Positions 15,181 through 22,992 of a stretch of 54,703 bases of DNA are shown one piece after another; positions within the stretch are counted from its first letter, which is position 1, and each line of letters begins with the position of its first letter. The notes beneath the pieces were generated by a model, which was not told the DNA's origin, made no database searches, and worked only from the letters and a program-made list of their open reading frames with translations. This DNA is from a virus: positions 1-54,703 of IMG/VR virus record IMGVR_UViG_3300042888_002801, one strand, 5' to 3'. A program made the translations under genes and the position numbers.

Positions 15181-16683
15181 ATGATATTAGCATACCTTCT
15201 TTTATTAACCGGCCTAATAATATCGGCTGTAGCAATTTACTATAGTGTGGTAGGACTGACCGCTATCTTTTCTGCGGCGGCAATACCGATCATAATCATG
15301 GGTTCGGCACTGGAAGTTGGTAAGCTGGTATGTGCTAGTTGGCTCAAAGCCAATTGGAATCGTGCACCAGGCTATATGAAGTACTACATGATTTCGGCCG
15401 TGATGGTCTTGATGCTTATTACCTCAATGGGTATCTTTGGGTTCCTTTCCAAAGCACACAACGATCAAAATTTAGTAAGTGGTGATGTCACAAGTAAGAT
15501 TGCCATTTATGATGAAAAAATCAAAACCGCAAAAGAGAATATAGATGCAAATCGCAAAGCACTCAAACAGATGGATGAATCAGTGGACCAAGTTATGGGC
15601 CGAAGTGCTGATGAAAAAGGTGCCGATAAAGCCGTGGCTCTACGCAAGGGTCAACAGAAAGAACGTCAGCGTCTCCTGTCTGAAATTGAAACCGAACAGA
15701 AAAAAGTTTCTAGCCTTAATGAAGAACGAGCCCCTATTGCTGCCGAGATACGCAAGGTGGAGGCAGAAGTCGGTCCGATAAGATATATTGCTAAATTGAT
15801 CTATGGTGATCAAGGTGCCGACGAAAACTCATTGGAACGTGCAGTAACTTGGATCATTATTCTTATTGTTGTGGTGTTTGATCCATTGGCAGTTATCATG
15901 TTGCTGGCTGCACAGATGACATTTGGCTGGAAAAAAGAAGATGACGTTCCACTGGTGCATGGTACAGTGCCAGCATACAAACCTGATGATGGCCCGTTGA
16001 CTGAAGAATATATCGCAGACCTAAAAGAATCTGCATCTGTACCCACAGGAAATGTAGTAAACAGGTCTTCGTTGTTTGCAGAATCAGACTCTGAGCTTGA
16101 CCCTTGCTACAAATGTGGTACAGCATTGATTGTTGTTCCGGGCATAGGTCCATTTTGTCCCAACAAAGAATGTGATGTAGCTGATGCCACTGGTGGCGAA
16201 AGTGTAGAATTCACTGACAATACGATTGGCGAAACCGATAAACAAGCTCGACGCAATTGGAAAACGGCAAACCCTGGTAAAAGTCTAAAAGCACATCAAC
16301 GATTGCACGAAGCAGGACACATAGATGAATTACCCTGGAACCACCCAGACTACCATCCAGACTATCAAGCTCAGTTGGCACTTGAAGCTGACAACGACTT
16401 ACCAGCAGCCAACGGCAACATACGTGGGTTTGGTTCAGTGTTTCCTACTCCGGCGGTCAAAGGCGACATGTATTTAAAAACTGACCGTTTGCCAAGTGAA
16501 TTGTACAAATTCAATGGTAATATCTGGATCATAATTGATAAAAATATCAGCGATAGTTATGTGTATGATGAAGCGTACATAGACCATCTGATAGAAAAAA
16601 TTGATTCAGGCGAATACGACCCTGATTTACTAAGCGAGTCCGAAAAAGACGGTATCGCACTCAGATTAAACATCAAGCCATAA
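15181..16683 (+). CDS. Membrane-anchored coiled-coil protein with zinc ribbon
   Basis: A 500-residue protein. Three hydrophobic segments occur at about residues 1-50 and 65-92, then a long charged coiled coil (about 105-200, rich in Lys, Glu, Gln and Ala), another membrane helix at about 222-245, and a soluble tail with a CYKCG plus CPNKEC zinc ribbon near residues 305-330. This layout occurs in T4-like phages as coil-containing proteins of unknown role. A TAAATACTAA box sits just before the ATG. Could be an envelope-modifying or anti-superinfection factor; unproven. Confidence 0.72.
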   Translation: MILAYLLLLTGLIISAVAIYYSVVGLTAIFSAAAIPIIIMGSALEVGKLVCASWLKANWNRAPGYMKYYMISAVMVLMLITSMGIFGFLSKAHNDQNLVSGDVTSKIAIYDEKIKTAKENIDANRKALKQMDESVDQVMGRSADEKGADKAVALRKGQQKERQRLLSEIETEQKKVSSLNEERAPIAAEIRKVEAEVGPIRYIAKLIYGDQGADENSLERAVTWIIILIVVVFDPLAVIMLLAAQMTFGWKKEDDVPLVHGTVPAYKPDDGPLTEEYIADLKESASVPTGNVVNRSSLFAESDSELDPCYKCGTALIVVPGIGPFCPNKECDVADATGGESVEFTDNTIGETDKQARRNWKTANPGKSLKAHQRLHEAGHIDELPWNHPDYHPDYQAQLALEADNDLPAANGNIRGFGSVFPTPAVKGDMYLKTDRLPSELYKFNGNIWIIIDKNISDSYVYDEAYIDHLIEKIDSGEYDPDLLSESEKDGIALRLNIKP

Positions 16684-16684
16684 C

Positions 16685-17884
16685 ATGGCAGATTCCATTG
16701 TTCATTGTAGTTTTTGTGCCAAACACAAAGATCAAGTAGTCAAACTTATTGTGGGCAACAATGCAGCTATCTGTGATGCCTGTGTGGATTTCTGTGAAAA
16801 TTTACTCAAAGACAGAAAAAAAACTGCCACGGCCAATGCAACTAAATCCACAGTGCTGGATCCTGGAGATATTAAAAATTTTTTAGATCAACATGTGGTG
16901 GGACAAGATTCAGCAAAAATAGTTTTATCAGTGGCCATTGCCAATCACTACAAACGTATTGGTAATTTAGATACCAATGTAGAAATACAAAAAGTCAATA
17001 TATTAATGACTGGACCCACTGGCACTGGTAAAACATTACTGGCAAGAACTGTGGCAAAATATCTAGATGTGCCATTTGCAGTGGCCGACGCCACTTGTCT
17101 CACTGAGGCAGGATATGTGGGTGATGATGTAGAAAGTCTGATAGGAAGATTGTATGCAGCAGCCAATGGTGATGTTCAACGATGTCAGCGTGGTATAGTG
17201 TTCCTGGATGAAGTTGATAAAATAGCAAGAAAAAGCGAAAGTGCCACAGTTGCCCGAGACGTGTCCGGTGAAGGTGTTCAACAGGCCTTGCTCAAATTGA
17301 TTGAAGGTACCAAGTGCAAAGTGTCTGCACATGGAAATCGTAAATCCGGTGATACCATAGAAATTGACACAACTAATATACTGTTTATTGCTGGTGGTGC
17401 ATTTGTGGGGTTAGATGCCATAGTAAAAAACCGTGTGCAAGGTACCACCATGGGATTTAGTGCAAATTTCAGCAGTGACATACATCTTGTCCAGGAACCA
17501 GTGATCCCCGATGACTTGGTCCGATACGGAATGATTCCTGAATTTGTGGGCCGATTTGGAAGCTGTGTTAATTTACAAGCGTTGACTAAACCGCAGTTAA
17601 TTAATATTTTAACTGAAATAAAACACAATGTTATCAGTCAATACAAATGGTTGTTTGATCAAGATGGTGTTGCACTAGAATTTGATCCAGACAGTTTGGA
17701 TCTCATAGCAGAACGTACATTGCACACAAAAACAGGCGCCAGAGGGTTACACATTGAACTAGAACGTGCATTGCTACCGCATATGTTTGATCTACCAAAA
17801 TATAAACGACAAAACATACTGCAAGTGGTCATCAATAAAGAGTTGATAAATACTCCTATGACACTGATACAAGAAAATTCATGA
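16685..17884 (+). CDS. clpX: ClpX-like ATP-dependent unfoldase
   Basis: AAA+ unfoldase that recognises, unfolds and translocates proteins into ClpP. It has the whole ClpX plan: N-terminal zinc-binding domain (C8, C11, C30, C33), Walker A GPTGTGKT (110-117), pore loop GYVG (143-146), Walker [10 protein letters not shown], arginine-finger region EFVGRFG, and sensor-2 GARGL. The ClpP-docking loop, IGF in E. coli, is MGF (256-258), and the substrate-gating RKH loop is RKS (219-221). At 399 residues it is near full length. Overlaps the bS21 gene by ATGA. Phage clpS and clpP genes lie at 18730 and 33221. Confidence 0.95.
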   Translation: MADSIVHCSFCAKHKDQVVKLIVGNNAAICDACVDFCENLLKDRKKTATANATKSTVLDPGDIKNFLDQHVVGQDSAKIVLSVAIANHYKRIGNLDTNVEIQKVNILMTGPTGTGKTLLARTVAKYLDVPFAVADATCLTEAGYVGDDVESLIGRLYAAANGDVQRCQRGIVFLDEVDKIARKSESATVARDVSGEGVQQALLKLIEGTKCKVSAHGNRKSGDTIEIDTTNILFIAGGAFVGLDAIVKNRVQGTTMGFSANFSSDIHLVQEPVIPDDLVRYGMIPEFVGRFGSCVNLQALTKPQLINILTEIKHNVISQYKWLFDQDGVALEFDPDSLDLIAERTLHTKTGARGLHIELERALLPHMFDLPKYKRQNILQVVINKELINTPMTLIQENS

Positions 17885-18102
17885 AACTATACGGACGAAC
17901 AGTTTTGGTCAAAGATGGCAACGTAGACAAAGCTCTGCGAAAATTCAAGAAAAAAATTCAAGATGATGGGTTGCTGAACAATCTTCGCGAGCGAGAATTT
18001 TATGAAAAACCTACCACTGAGAGAAAACGTAAAAAATCTGCGGCGAAAAACCGCTTGCAAAAACAAATAACGGCCCAGGCACTGCCAAAGAAATTGTTCT
18101 AA
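17881..18102 (+). CDS. rpsU: Ribosomal protein bS21
   Basis: A 73-residue basic protein with the bS21 core: [13 protein letters not shown], then [18 protein letters not shown], nearly identical in the [11 protein letters not shown] stretch to bacterial bS21. bS21 sits on the 30S platform by the anti-Shine-Dalgarno helix and affects translation initiation; phage copies are known and thought to enter host ribosomes. It is translationally coupled to clpX. The tail [13 protein letters not shown] is phage-specific. Confidence 0.93.
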   Translation: MKLYGRTVLVKDGNVDKALRKFKKKIQDDGLLNNLREREFYEKPTTERKRKKSAAKNRLQKQITAQALPKKLF

Positions 18103-18107
18103 GTCTC

Positions 18108-18136
18108 TTTACATTTAATCACTTTTAATCTATAAT
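18108..18136 (+). promoter_or_regulatory. Sigma70 promoter for hsp20
   Basis: TTTACA, 17-base spacer, TATAAT. Predicted transcription start near 18143, immediately before the structured leader. Confidence 0.78.
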
Positions 18137-18145
18137 AAATAACTG

Positions 18146-18171
18146 TGTAGATGCCGATGGTCGGGTCTATA
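18146..18171 (+). promoter_or_regulatory. 5'-terminal structured leader of hsp20
   Basis: TGTAGAT (18146-18152) pairs with GTCTATA (18165-18171); then an unpaired G, then CCGA/TCGG with a 3-base loop. The same architecture with different bases precedes the phasin gene at 32785-32812. Both are followed by GCTTAATAAAGGA, here at 18185-18197. Confidence 0.65.
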
Positions 18172-18205
18172 TTAAAGTCATCTTGCTTAATAAAGGAGAA
18201 AACAA

Positions 18206-18664
18206 ATGACAAAAACTCTCACACTTCGTAGTTTCGACATTCCTGCAATTCACAAATTTGGTATTGGTTTTGATAACTTATTTGATGATCTAATGCGTGT
18301 AAATGCTCAACAAGCCAACAACAACTATCCACCCTACAACATTGTACAGATCAACGATGATGAGTATATGATCAGTATTGCGGTAGCAGGTTTTGGCCAT
18401 GATAATTTGTCAGTTACAAAAGATAAAAACTTTTTGATTGTTGAAGGCACACATGCAGCTGAAACTGTGGAAAACAATGATTCTACGGCAGTATTTTTGC
18501 ACAAAGGAATCAGCGAAAGAAGTTTCCGTAGGGAATTTCAATTGGCAGATCACGTAGAAATTAACAATGCAAATCTTGAATTGGGGATTTTAACCATTCA
18601 TTTAAAACGTGAAGTACCTGAAGAAATGAAACCAAAGAGCATTGCAATTACCTATACAAACTAA
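18206..18664 (+). CDS. Small heat-shock protein, Hsp20 (alpha-crystallin) family
   Basis: A 152-residue ATP-independent chaperone that holds unfolding proteins. The alpha-crystallin domain spans about residues 42-140, with ANLELGILTIHL as the conserved A-x-x-x-G-I-L signature and the C-terminal I-x-I motif IAI for oligomer contacts. Preceded by a clear promoter, a hairpin leader and GGAG. Small heat-shock genes are known from T4-like cyanophages, where capsid or photosystem roles have been suggested. Here it lies with clpX and clpS. Confidence 0.93.
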   Translation: MTKTLTLRSFDIPAIHKFGIGFDNLFDDLMRVNAQQANNNYPPYNIVQINDDEYMISIAVAGFGHDNLSVTKDKNFLIVEGTHAAETVENNDSTAVFLHKGISERSFRREFQLADHVEINNANLELGILTIHLKREVPEEMKPKSIAITYTN

Positions 18665-18670
18665 TATAAT
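18642..18670 (+). promoter_or_regulatory. Sigma70 promoter for clpS
   Basis: TTGCAA, 17-base spacer, TATAAT, overlapping the end of hsp20. Predicted start near 18677. Confidence 0.7.
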
Positions 18671-18677
18671 AGTAAAT

Positions 18678-18701
18678 ACACAGTGGAGAGCAGTCTCCAC
18701 T
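18678..18701 (+). promoter_or_regulatory. 5'-terminal hairpin in the clpS leader
   Basis: ACAGTGGAGA pairs perfectly with TCTCCACTGT around GCAG, with no T run after it, so it is not a terminator. It starts within a base or two of the predicted transcript start; AATAAAGGA follows before the ATG. Confidence 0.65.
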
Positions 18702-18729
18702 GTACAATTATACCAATAAAGGAATGCCG

Positions 18730-19038
18730 ATGTCACAATCAGATACTGCCAAAAAAATACAAGTTAATCACGACATCAAGGAGCCACCAATGTTCAAGGT
18801 GATATATGTCAATGACAATCAGACTTCGGTGGAATTTGTAATTGAAAGTCTAGTTAGTGTGTTTAGTTATAATACTGATACTGCACTGAAAATTACCGAA
18901 AACATACACACCGAAGGCAGTGCAGTGGTAGCGGTATTACCTTATGAGATTGCTGAACAAAAAGGTGTCGAAGTGACATTGTCAGCAAGAAGCCAAAATT
19001 ATCCATTACAACTGAAATTAGAACCAGAACTGGTCTAA
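18730..19038 (+). CDS. clpS: ClpS-like N-degron adaptor
   Basis: Adaptor that binds proteins with destabilising N-terminal residues and hands them to a Clp unfoldase, ClpA in proteobacteria. The ClpS core is clear: PPMFKVIYVNDNQTSVEFV, the helix VSVFSYNTDTAL, the conserved His in ENIHTEG and the C-terminal YPLQLKLEPE. I prefer ATG 18730 over 18724 because AAAGGA is then at normal spacing. No ClpA is encoded here; the adaptor may serve host ClpA or work with the phage ClpX. Confidence 0.9.
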   Translation: MSQSDTAKKIQVNHDIKEPPMFKVIYVNDNQTSVEFVIESLVSVFSYNTDTALKITENIHTEGSAVVAVLPYEIAEQKGVEVTLSARSQNYPLQLKLEPELV

Positions 19039-19040
19039 GA

Positions 19041-19826
19041 TTACTTTATTTCTATGCGTTTAGGATAGTAAGGCCGTTGGCACCATTCAGTATCGCCGCG
19101 TCCTCTACAGTTATTAACATATCTGATGTCATTGGTAATTCTGTCTACCTGTTGATGATAGTGACCAAAACACCATGTATGGATTTTGTGTTCAGTGTCT
19201 TCATTCAATGCCAGCTCCAAATGTGGATTGCCAGTGGTGTTAAATCTCCAACTGCCGGACAATGCAATGTCATGCTCCACCAACCATGGTGCTGGTACTG
19301 TGTGTGACACAATCACAATAGATTTAACATCCGGATGAGTTTGTAATTTTTTAACACCTTGAATAAGATACGCTGCATCATTAAGTGCTGCCGAAGCAAC
19401 ATCGTCAACGGCAGTTTTACTAATTTGATACGTGTCTTGAAACCATAATTGGGTTTGATCTGCATCAATATTAAGATCAAAATCATAATTCCACCAGCCG
19501 TTTGCACCAATGATAGCAACACCATTGACAACAACCACATGCTCGCGCATGAATACTACATTTTTAATTTTAGCAAGTCTATCAGCCAGTTCTTTATAAC
19601 TTTGATTTAACGTATCAAGCTGCCAACGATGTTCGTCGTTGCCGTCGATATAAAAAACAGCTTGATAACATTCACTAAGATGAGTTAATGTTTCAACTGT
19701 TAAATCTATTGTTTTAGCAATATCGCCAGCTACTACACAAACTGGACTTGTGGCCTGCCCGGCCCAGTCAAATTTATCCCAGGTCTCGACGTGTAAGTCA
19801 GAAATTAAATCAAATGCAAAAGTCAT
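19041..19826 (-). CDS. Metallophosphoesterase
   Basis: Calcineurin-like phosphoesterase of 261 residues with the full metal-site series: DLISDLHVE (D-x-H), VVAGDIA (GD), DGNDEHRW (a variant of the GNHE block), IVSHTVPAPW and FGHYHQ (GHxH). Transcribed against its neighbours, it converges on clpS with 2 bases between stops. A second, distinct phosphoesterase is at 44910. Substrate unknown; related phage enzymes are often annotated as nucleotidases or phosphodiesterases. Confidence 0.85.
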   Translation of the reverse strand: MTFAFDLISDLHVETWDKFDWAGQATSPVCVVAGDIAKTIDLTVETLTHLSECYQAVFYIDGNDEHRWQLDTLNQSYKELADRLAKIKNVVFMREHVVVVNGVAIIGANGWWNYDFDLNIDADQTQLWFQDTYQISKTAVDDVASAALNDAAYLIQGVKKLQTHPDVKSIVIVSHTVPAPWLVEHDIALSGSWRFNTTGNPHLELALNEDTEHKIHTWCFGHYHQQVDRITNDIRYVNNCRGRGDTEWCQRPYYPKRIEIK

Positions 19827-19850
19827 GATACATATTTAAAAGGATTTTAC

Positions 19851-20222
19851 ATGAACATAATATTTGGAACAGAGCAAGCTGAAAAATTACGTGACCGTTT
19901 TACTGTGCTTGAACTTGATACTTTTACACTTGGCAACAGTGGACCAACTGTAACGGCATATTGTGTGATAGAAACAGTGCCGCTGGATCAAATGCCCATG
20001 ATTGAAGCATGGCAAAGATTACACACCGCATTGATAAAAAATTTTCAAGAACGAAATTGGACCTACTGTAATCCGTTAATAGCACAATTAAAAGGTGCCT
20101 GGAATTTAGAAATTGATAGCTTTTATGAAATTCTTCAACAAAGAATTGACAATTTATTAGCAACAGAGCCAGATAAAAATTGGACCCATGTCATTGAACG
20201 GCCAATTGGAGAAATATTTTAA
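19851..20222 (+). CDS. Conserved T4-like phage protein (MNIIFG family)
   Basis: A 123-residue protein beginning MNIIFGTEQAEKLRDRFTVL and containing TAYCVIETVPL and LKGAWNLEIDSFYE. I recognise this as a family common to marine T4-like phages without known function. It starts divergently from the phosphoesterase across 24 bases, with AAAAGGA before its ATG. Confidence 0.75.
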   Translation: MNIIFGTEQAEKLRDRFTVLELDTFTLGNSGPTVTAYCVIETVPLDQMPMIEAWQRLHTALIKNFQERNWTYCNPLIAQLKGAWNLEIDSFYEILQQRIDNLLATEPDKNWTHVIERPIGEIF

Positions 20223-20234
20223 CACTGGTATTGC

Positions 20235-21512
20235 CTAAGGTTTGGCATATTTTTTTGCTTTTTCGTATACAATTTTAAATTGTTGATTTGTTGGCCAAAT
20301 AAGATTTGTGTTGGTTTTAAAAAATTCCACAATAGATTGATGAGATGTTAGGTTATTCCAATGGTCAACCCAGTGATTACAACTCTTGGATTGTTCAAAT
20401 TTAACAAAGGCTAACGATAAGTTTGTTTCCAATTCAGAGTTAATTTGATCAAAAAAACTCTTGCTAAAAAAATGTTCGCGGTTATGATCTGCAATTTGTT
20501 GCAATTGAGCTAGTTTATGTTGTCTTTCATGATCAGTCCAATTTGCAATTTTTTTCATCAACAACACTATAGCTTGTAATCTTTTTGCAGGGTCTTTTAT
20601 AGTATCGTAACTTTCATCAATCACAGTATCAAATGTTTTAAATCCGTAGGTTCTTAGGTATTCTAAACTACCGTGCGTGGCTGCTAAAATAAAAGGTTGC
20701 CCACAGGCAATAGGGCGCAACGATTTTTCAGTCAACTGCAATCGGTCGTCATCAAATAATGTTTCTAACACAACTTCAATATCGGTATTTGCATAATCTT
20801 CTATAGTAAAATCTGCACTACTAGTGCTAGGAGCGGTGTTGACACTGAAATGATTTTCAAGGTGATGCTCAGATTGCCAACCTGGATTGGCAAACGTGTG
20901 ATTTTTGTAATACACACCCTGTTCGTTGAATACTGCAGATGTTTGACAGTCTGAGACCAAGTTGTGCTCTACTAGTAAATCAGCAAATTTTAGTCGATAT
21001 TCTCTAGTACCGGTCCATGCACGATTGTAAATTAAAAATTTTTTTGTTGGTGTTTTTTTTATTGATATGTGCTGGGCAAATCGAAACCAATCCAACGACA
21101 ACAGTGCATGATTCCAGTAGTAAATTGGAATAAAATTGTTATTTTGATAGATGTCAAGATTTTTAGATCTTTTTTCACTGTGTAGTAAAAATACGTTGTC
21201 ATAAATGCACGGCGTGTGTCTTAAATTATGTTGATTGTACTTGATGTTTAGTGATTTCAAAATAGTAGTAAATTTGTCACTCCAATCAAACTCATAATTT
21301 TCATACAACTCAAAATTTAAAGGCTCCTGGTCATAACAGTAAATACTTGGTTGAGAAGTTCTTTCTTGCCAGTTATAATTTTTAATTACATTCAAATCCT
21401 CGAACTTTTTTGATCCATATGGATAAAATCGATAAATTATTACAACTTCTCCGCAATTTTCTTCAGCAAGACTTTGGACATAGTGATACAGTCGATCTAA
21501 GGGAATACTCAT
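20235..21512 (-). CDS. Putative glycosyltransferase
   Basis: A 425-residue soluble protein on the minus strand. The C-terminal part (EKSLRPIACGQPFILAAT, then GSLEYLRTYGFKTF) is the pattern of GT-B/exostosin-like glycosyltransferases seen in large phages, where an Arg and small residues contact the sugar donor. The N-terminal half is rich in Tyr, Asn and Phe and unlike known families. Convergent with the gene before it. A TAAATACC box lies on its strand at 21518-21525, a few bases before the ATG. Confidence 0.6.
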   Translation of the reverse strand: MSIPLDRLYHYVQSLAEENCGEVVIIYRFYPYGSKKFEDLNVIKNYNWQERTSQPSIYCYDQEPLNFELYENYEFDWSDKFTTILKSLNIKYNQHNLRHTPCIYDNVFLLHSEKRSKNLDIYQNNNFIPIYYWNHALLSLDWFRFAQHISIKKTPTKKFLIYNRAWTGTREYRLKFADLLVEHNLVSDCQTSAVFNEQGVYYKNHTFANPGWQSEHHLENHFSVNTAPSTSSADFTIEDYANTDIEVVLETLFDDDRLQLTEKSLRPIACGQPFILAATHGSLEYLRTYGFKTFDTVIDESYDTIKDPAKRLQAIVLLMKKIANWTDHERQHKLAQLQQIADHNREHFFSKSFFDQINSELETNLSLAFVKFEQSKSCNHWVDHWNNLTSHQSIVEFFKTNTNLIWPTNQQFKIVYEKAKKYAKP

Positions 21513-21551
21513 AGGATGGTATTTACAATTAAAACCATCAAGGAATAAAAT

Positions 21552-22076
21552 ATGTCAACTCAGCTAATAAAAAAATACCAATTTCACAAATTCTGGGATG
21601 ATGAATTTAAACACCTACTGTACCAACATGAGGAATTTAACGATCCTGACAACTTGAAGCTTTGGACTGATGCAGGATATCCTAATCGGTTCACCGGTGA
21701 CATGTGTGATATGCGTAGTCAACAACCTTCATGGAATCAACGATTTGTAGATATGTTTTCGGGCAACGGCTGGAAGGACATTGGCACCAGTTATTATCGA
21801 ATGAGTACTGGCACAGTATTGCCTACACACAGCGATTTGTACAAAAAATATGTCAAATTGTTCAATCTTCAAGGTCGCGAACATACCATAAGACGTGCTA
21901 TAATATTTTTAGAAGATTGGCAACCTGGGCATTACGCCGAGTTGTTAGATGAACCTTTTGTGGGCTGGAGAGCAGGCGCAGCACTTGAGTGGAGCTATGA
22001 TGCCGCACACATGGCCGCCAATTTGGGAATCTCTCCTCGATACACATTACAGATTACAGGGCATGTAGATGATTAA
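21552..22076 (+). CDS. 2-oxoglutarate/Fe(II) oxygenase-like protein
   Basis: A 174-residue protein with the jelly-roll oxygenase pattern: iron ligands H-x-D in LPTHSDLYKKY, a distal His in DAAHMAANL and an Arg in PRYTLQITG that would bind 2-oxoglutarate. Similar small proteins are frequent in T4-like cyanophages. It overlaps the amidinotransferase gene by 8 bases. Substrate (protein, nucleobase or small molecule) unknown. Confidence 0.7.
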   Translation: MSTQLIKKYQFHKFWDDEFKHLLYQHEEFNDPDNLKLWTDAGYPNRFTGDMCDMRSQQPSWNQRFVDMFSGNGWKDIGTSYYRMSTGTVLPTHSDLYKKYVKLFNLQGREHTIRRAIIFLEDWQPGHYAELLDEPFVGWRAGAALEWSYDAAHMAANLGISPRYTLQITGHVDD

Positions 22077-22992
22077 CAGTTATAATGAATGGGACCCACT
22101 GGAAGAAATAGTAGTGGGGTCAGCAACCTATGCAAATTGGCCGTCCGCTGATCCTGTGTTTGCAAAAGAAAGTTCCAAAACTACCTGGACCAAAACACCA
22201 GTACCCAGTGGTCCAGTTCCACAATGGATCATTGATGAAACAAATGAAGATTTGGATGTATTGGCTGATACACTAACAAAATTAGGTATTGTAGTACATC
22301 GTCCAACAGAAATAAATTTTCAAGAACGCAACGGCATGTATAACTATTGTCCTAGAGACAGGTTGTTAATTGCAGGATCCACTGTGATTGATACTGCTGT
22401 GTTGTATCCCTGCAGAGACCAAGAAATTCAAGCACTAGATTTTGTAATAAAAAGTGCTAAAAAAGTATTGACCATGCCCAAAAATTCAGGTTATGTTCTA
22501 GACGCTGCAAACATATTACGATTGGGAAAAGACAAATATTTGTTCCTTGAAAGTGCCAGTGGTAATCGTCTCGCATGGCACTGGTTGATGGCCAATTTGC
22601 CTACCACAACCAGTATGGAACTTTGTAATTTTTATTCAGGCGTGCACATTGACAGCACCATAATGCCTTTGCGAGAAGGTGTTGTGTTGTTAAATGCCAG
22701 CAGAGTTAATAAATCTAATTGCCCACGTGTGTTTGCCGACTGGGAATGTATCTATATAGATGATGTTGTGGCACAAGATTTTTATCAGTATCCTTATGCA
22801 TCAAAATGGATAGGCATGAACATGTTGGTAGTTGATCCCAACACAGTGATAGTGGATGCCGCACAACACAGCTTAATGGAATTGTTAGCTAGGAAAAATT
22901 TTACTGTGATACCCCGTACATTGCGACACAGTAGAACACTAGGTGGCGGCTTTCATTGTGCCACACTGGATCTCCGGAGACGTCATGATTAA
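22069..22992 (+). CDS. Amidinotransferase (glycine/inosamine amidinotransferase family)
   Basis: Transfers an amidino group, typically from arginine, to an amine acceptor. Catalytic residues visible in order: D145 (LDAANILRLG), H193 (SGVHIDSTIMPL) and C297 (GGGFHCATLDL), in the spacing of the AGAT family. 307 residues, slightly short for the family, ending just after the Cys. Such genes occur in marine phages; the product is unknown. Its end overlaps the next gene by 8 bases. Confidence 0.85.
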   Translation: MINSYNEWDPLEEIVVGSATYANWPSADPVFAKESSKTTWTKTPVPSGPVPQWIIDETNEDLDVLADTLTKLGIVVHRPTEINFQERNGMYNYCPRDRLLIAGSTVIDTAVLYPCRDQEIQALDFVIKSAKKVLTMPKNSGYVLDAANILRLGKDKYLFLESASGNRLAWHWLMANLPTTTSMELCNFYSGVHIDSTIMPLREGVVLLNASRVNKSNCPRVFADWECIYIDDVVAQDFYQYPYASKWIGMNMLVVDPNTVIVDAAQHSLMELLARKNFTVIPRTLRHSRTLGGGFHCATLDLRRRHD

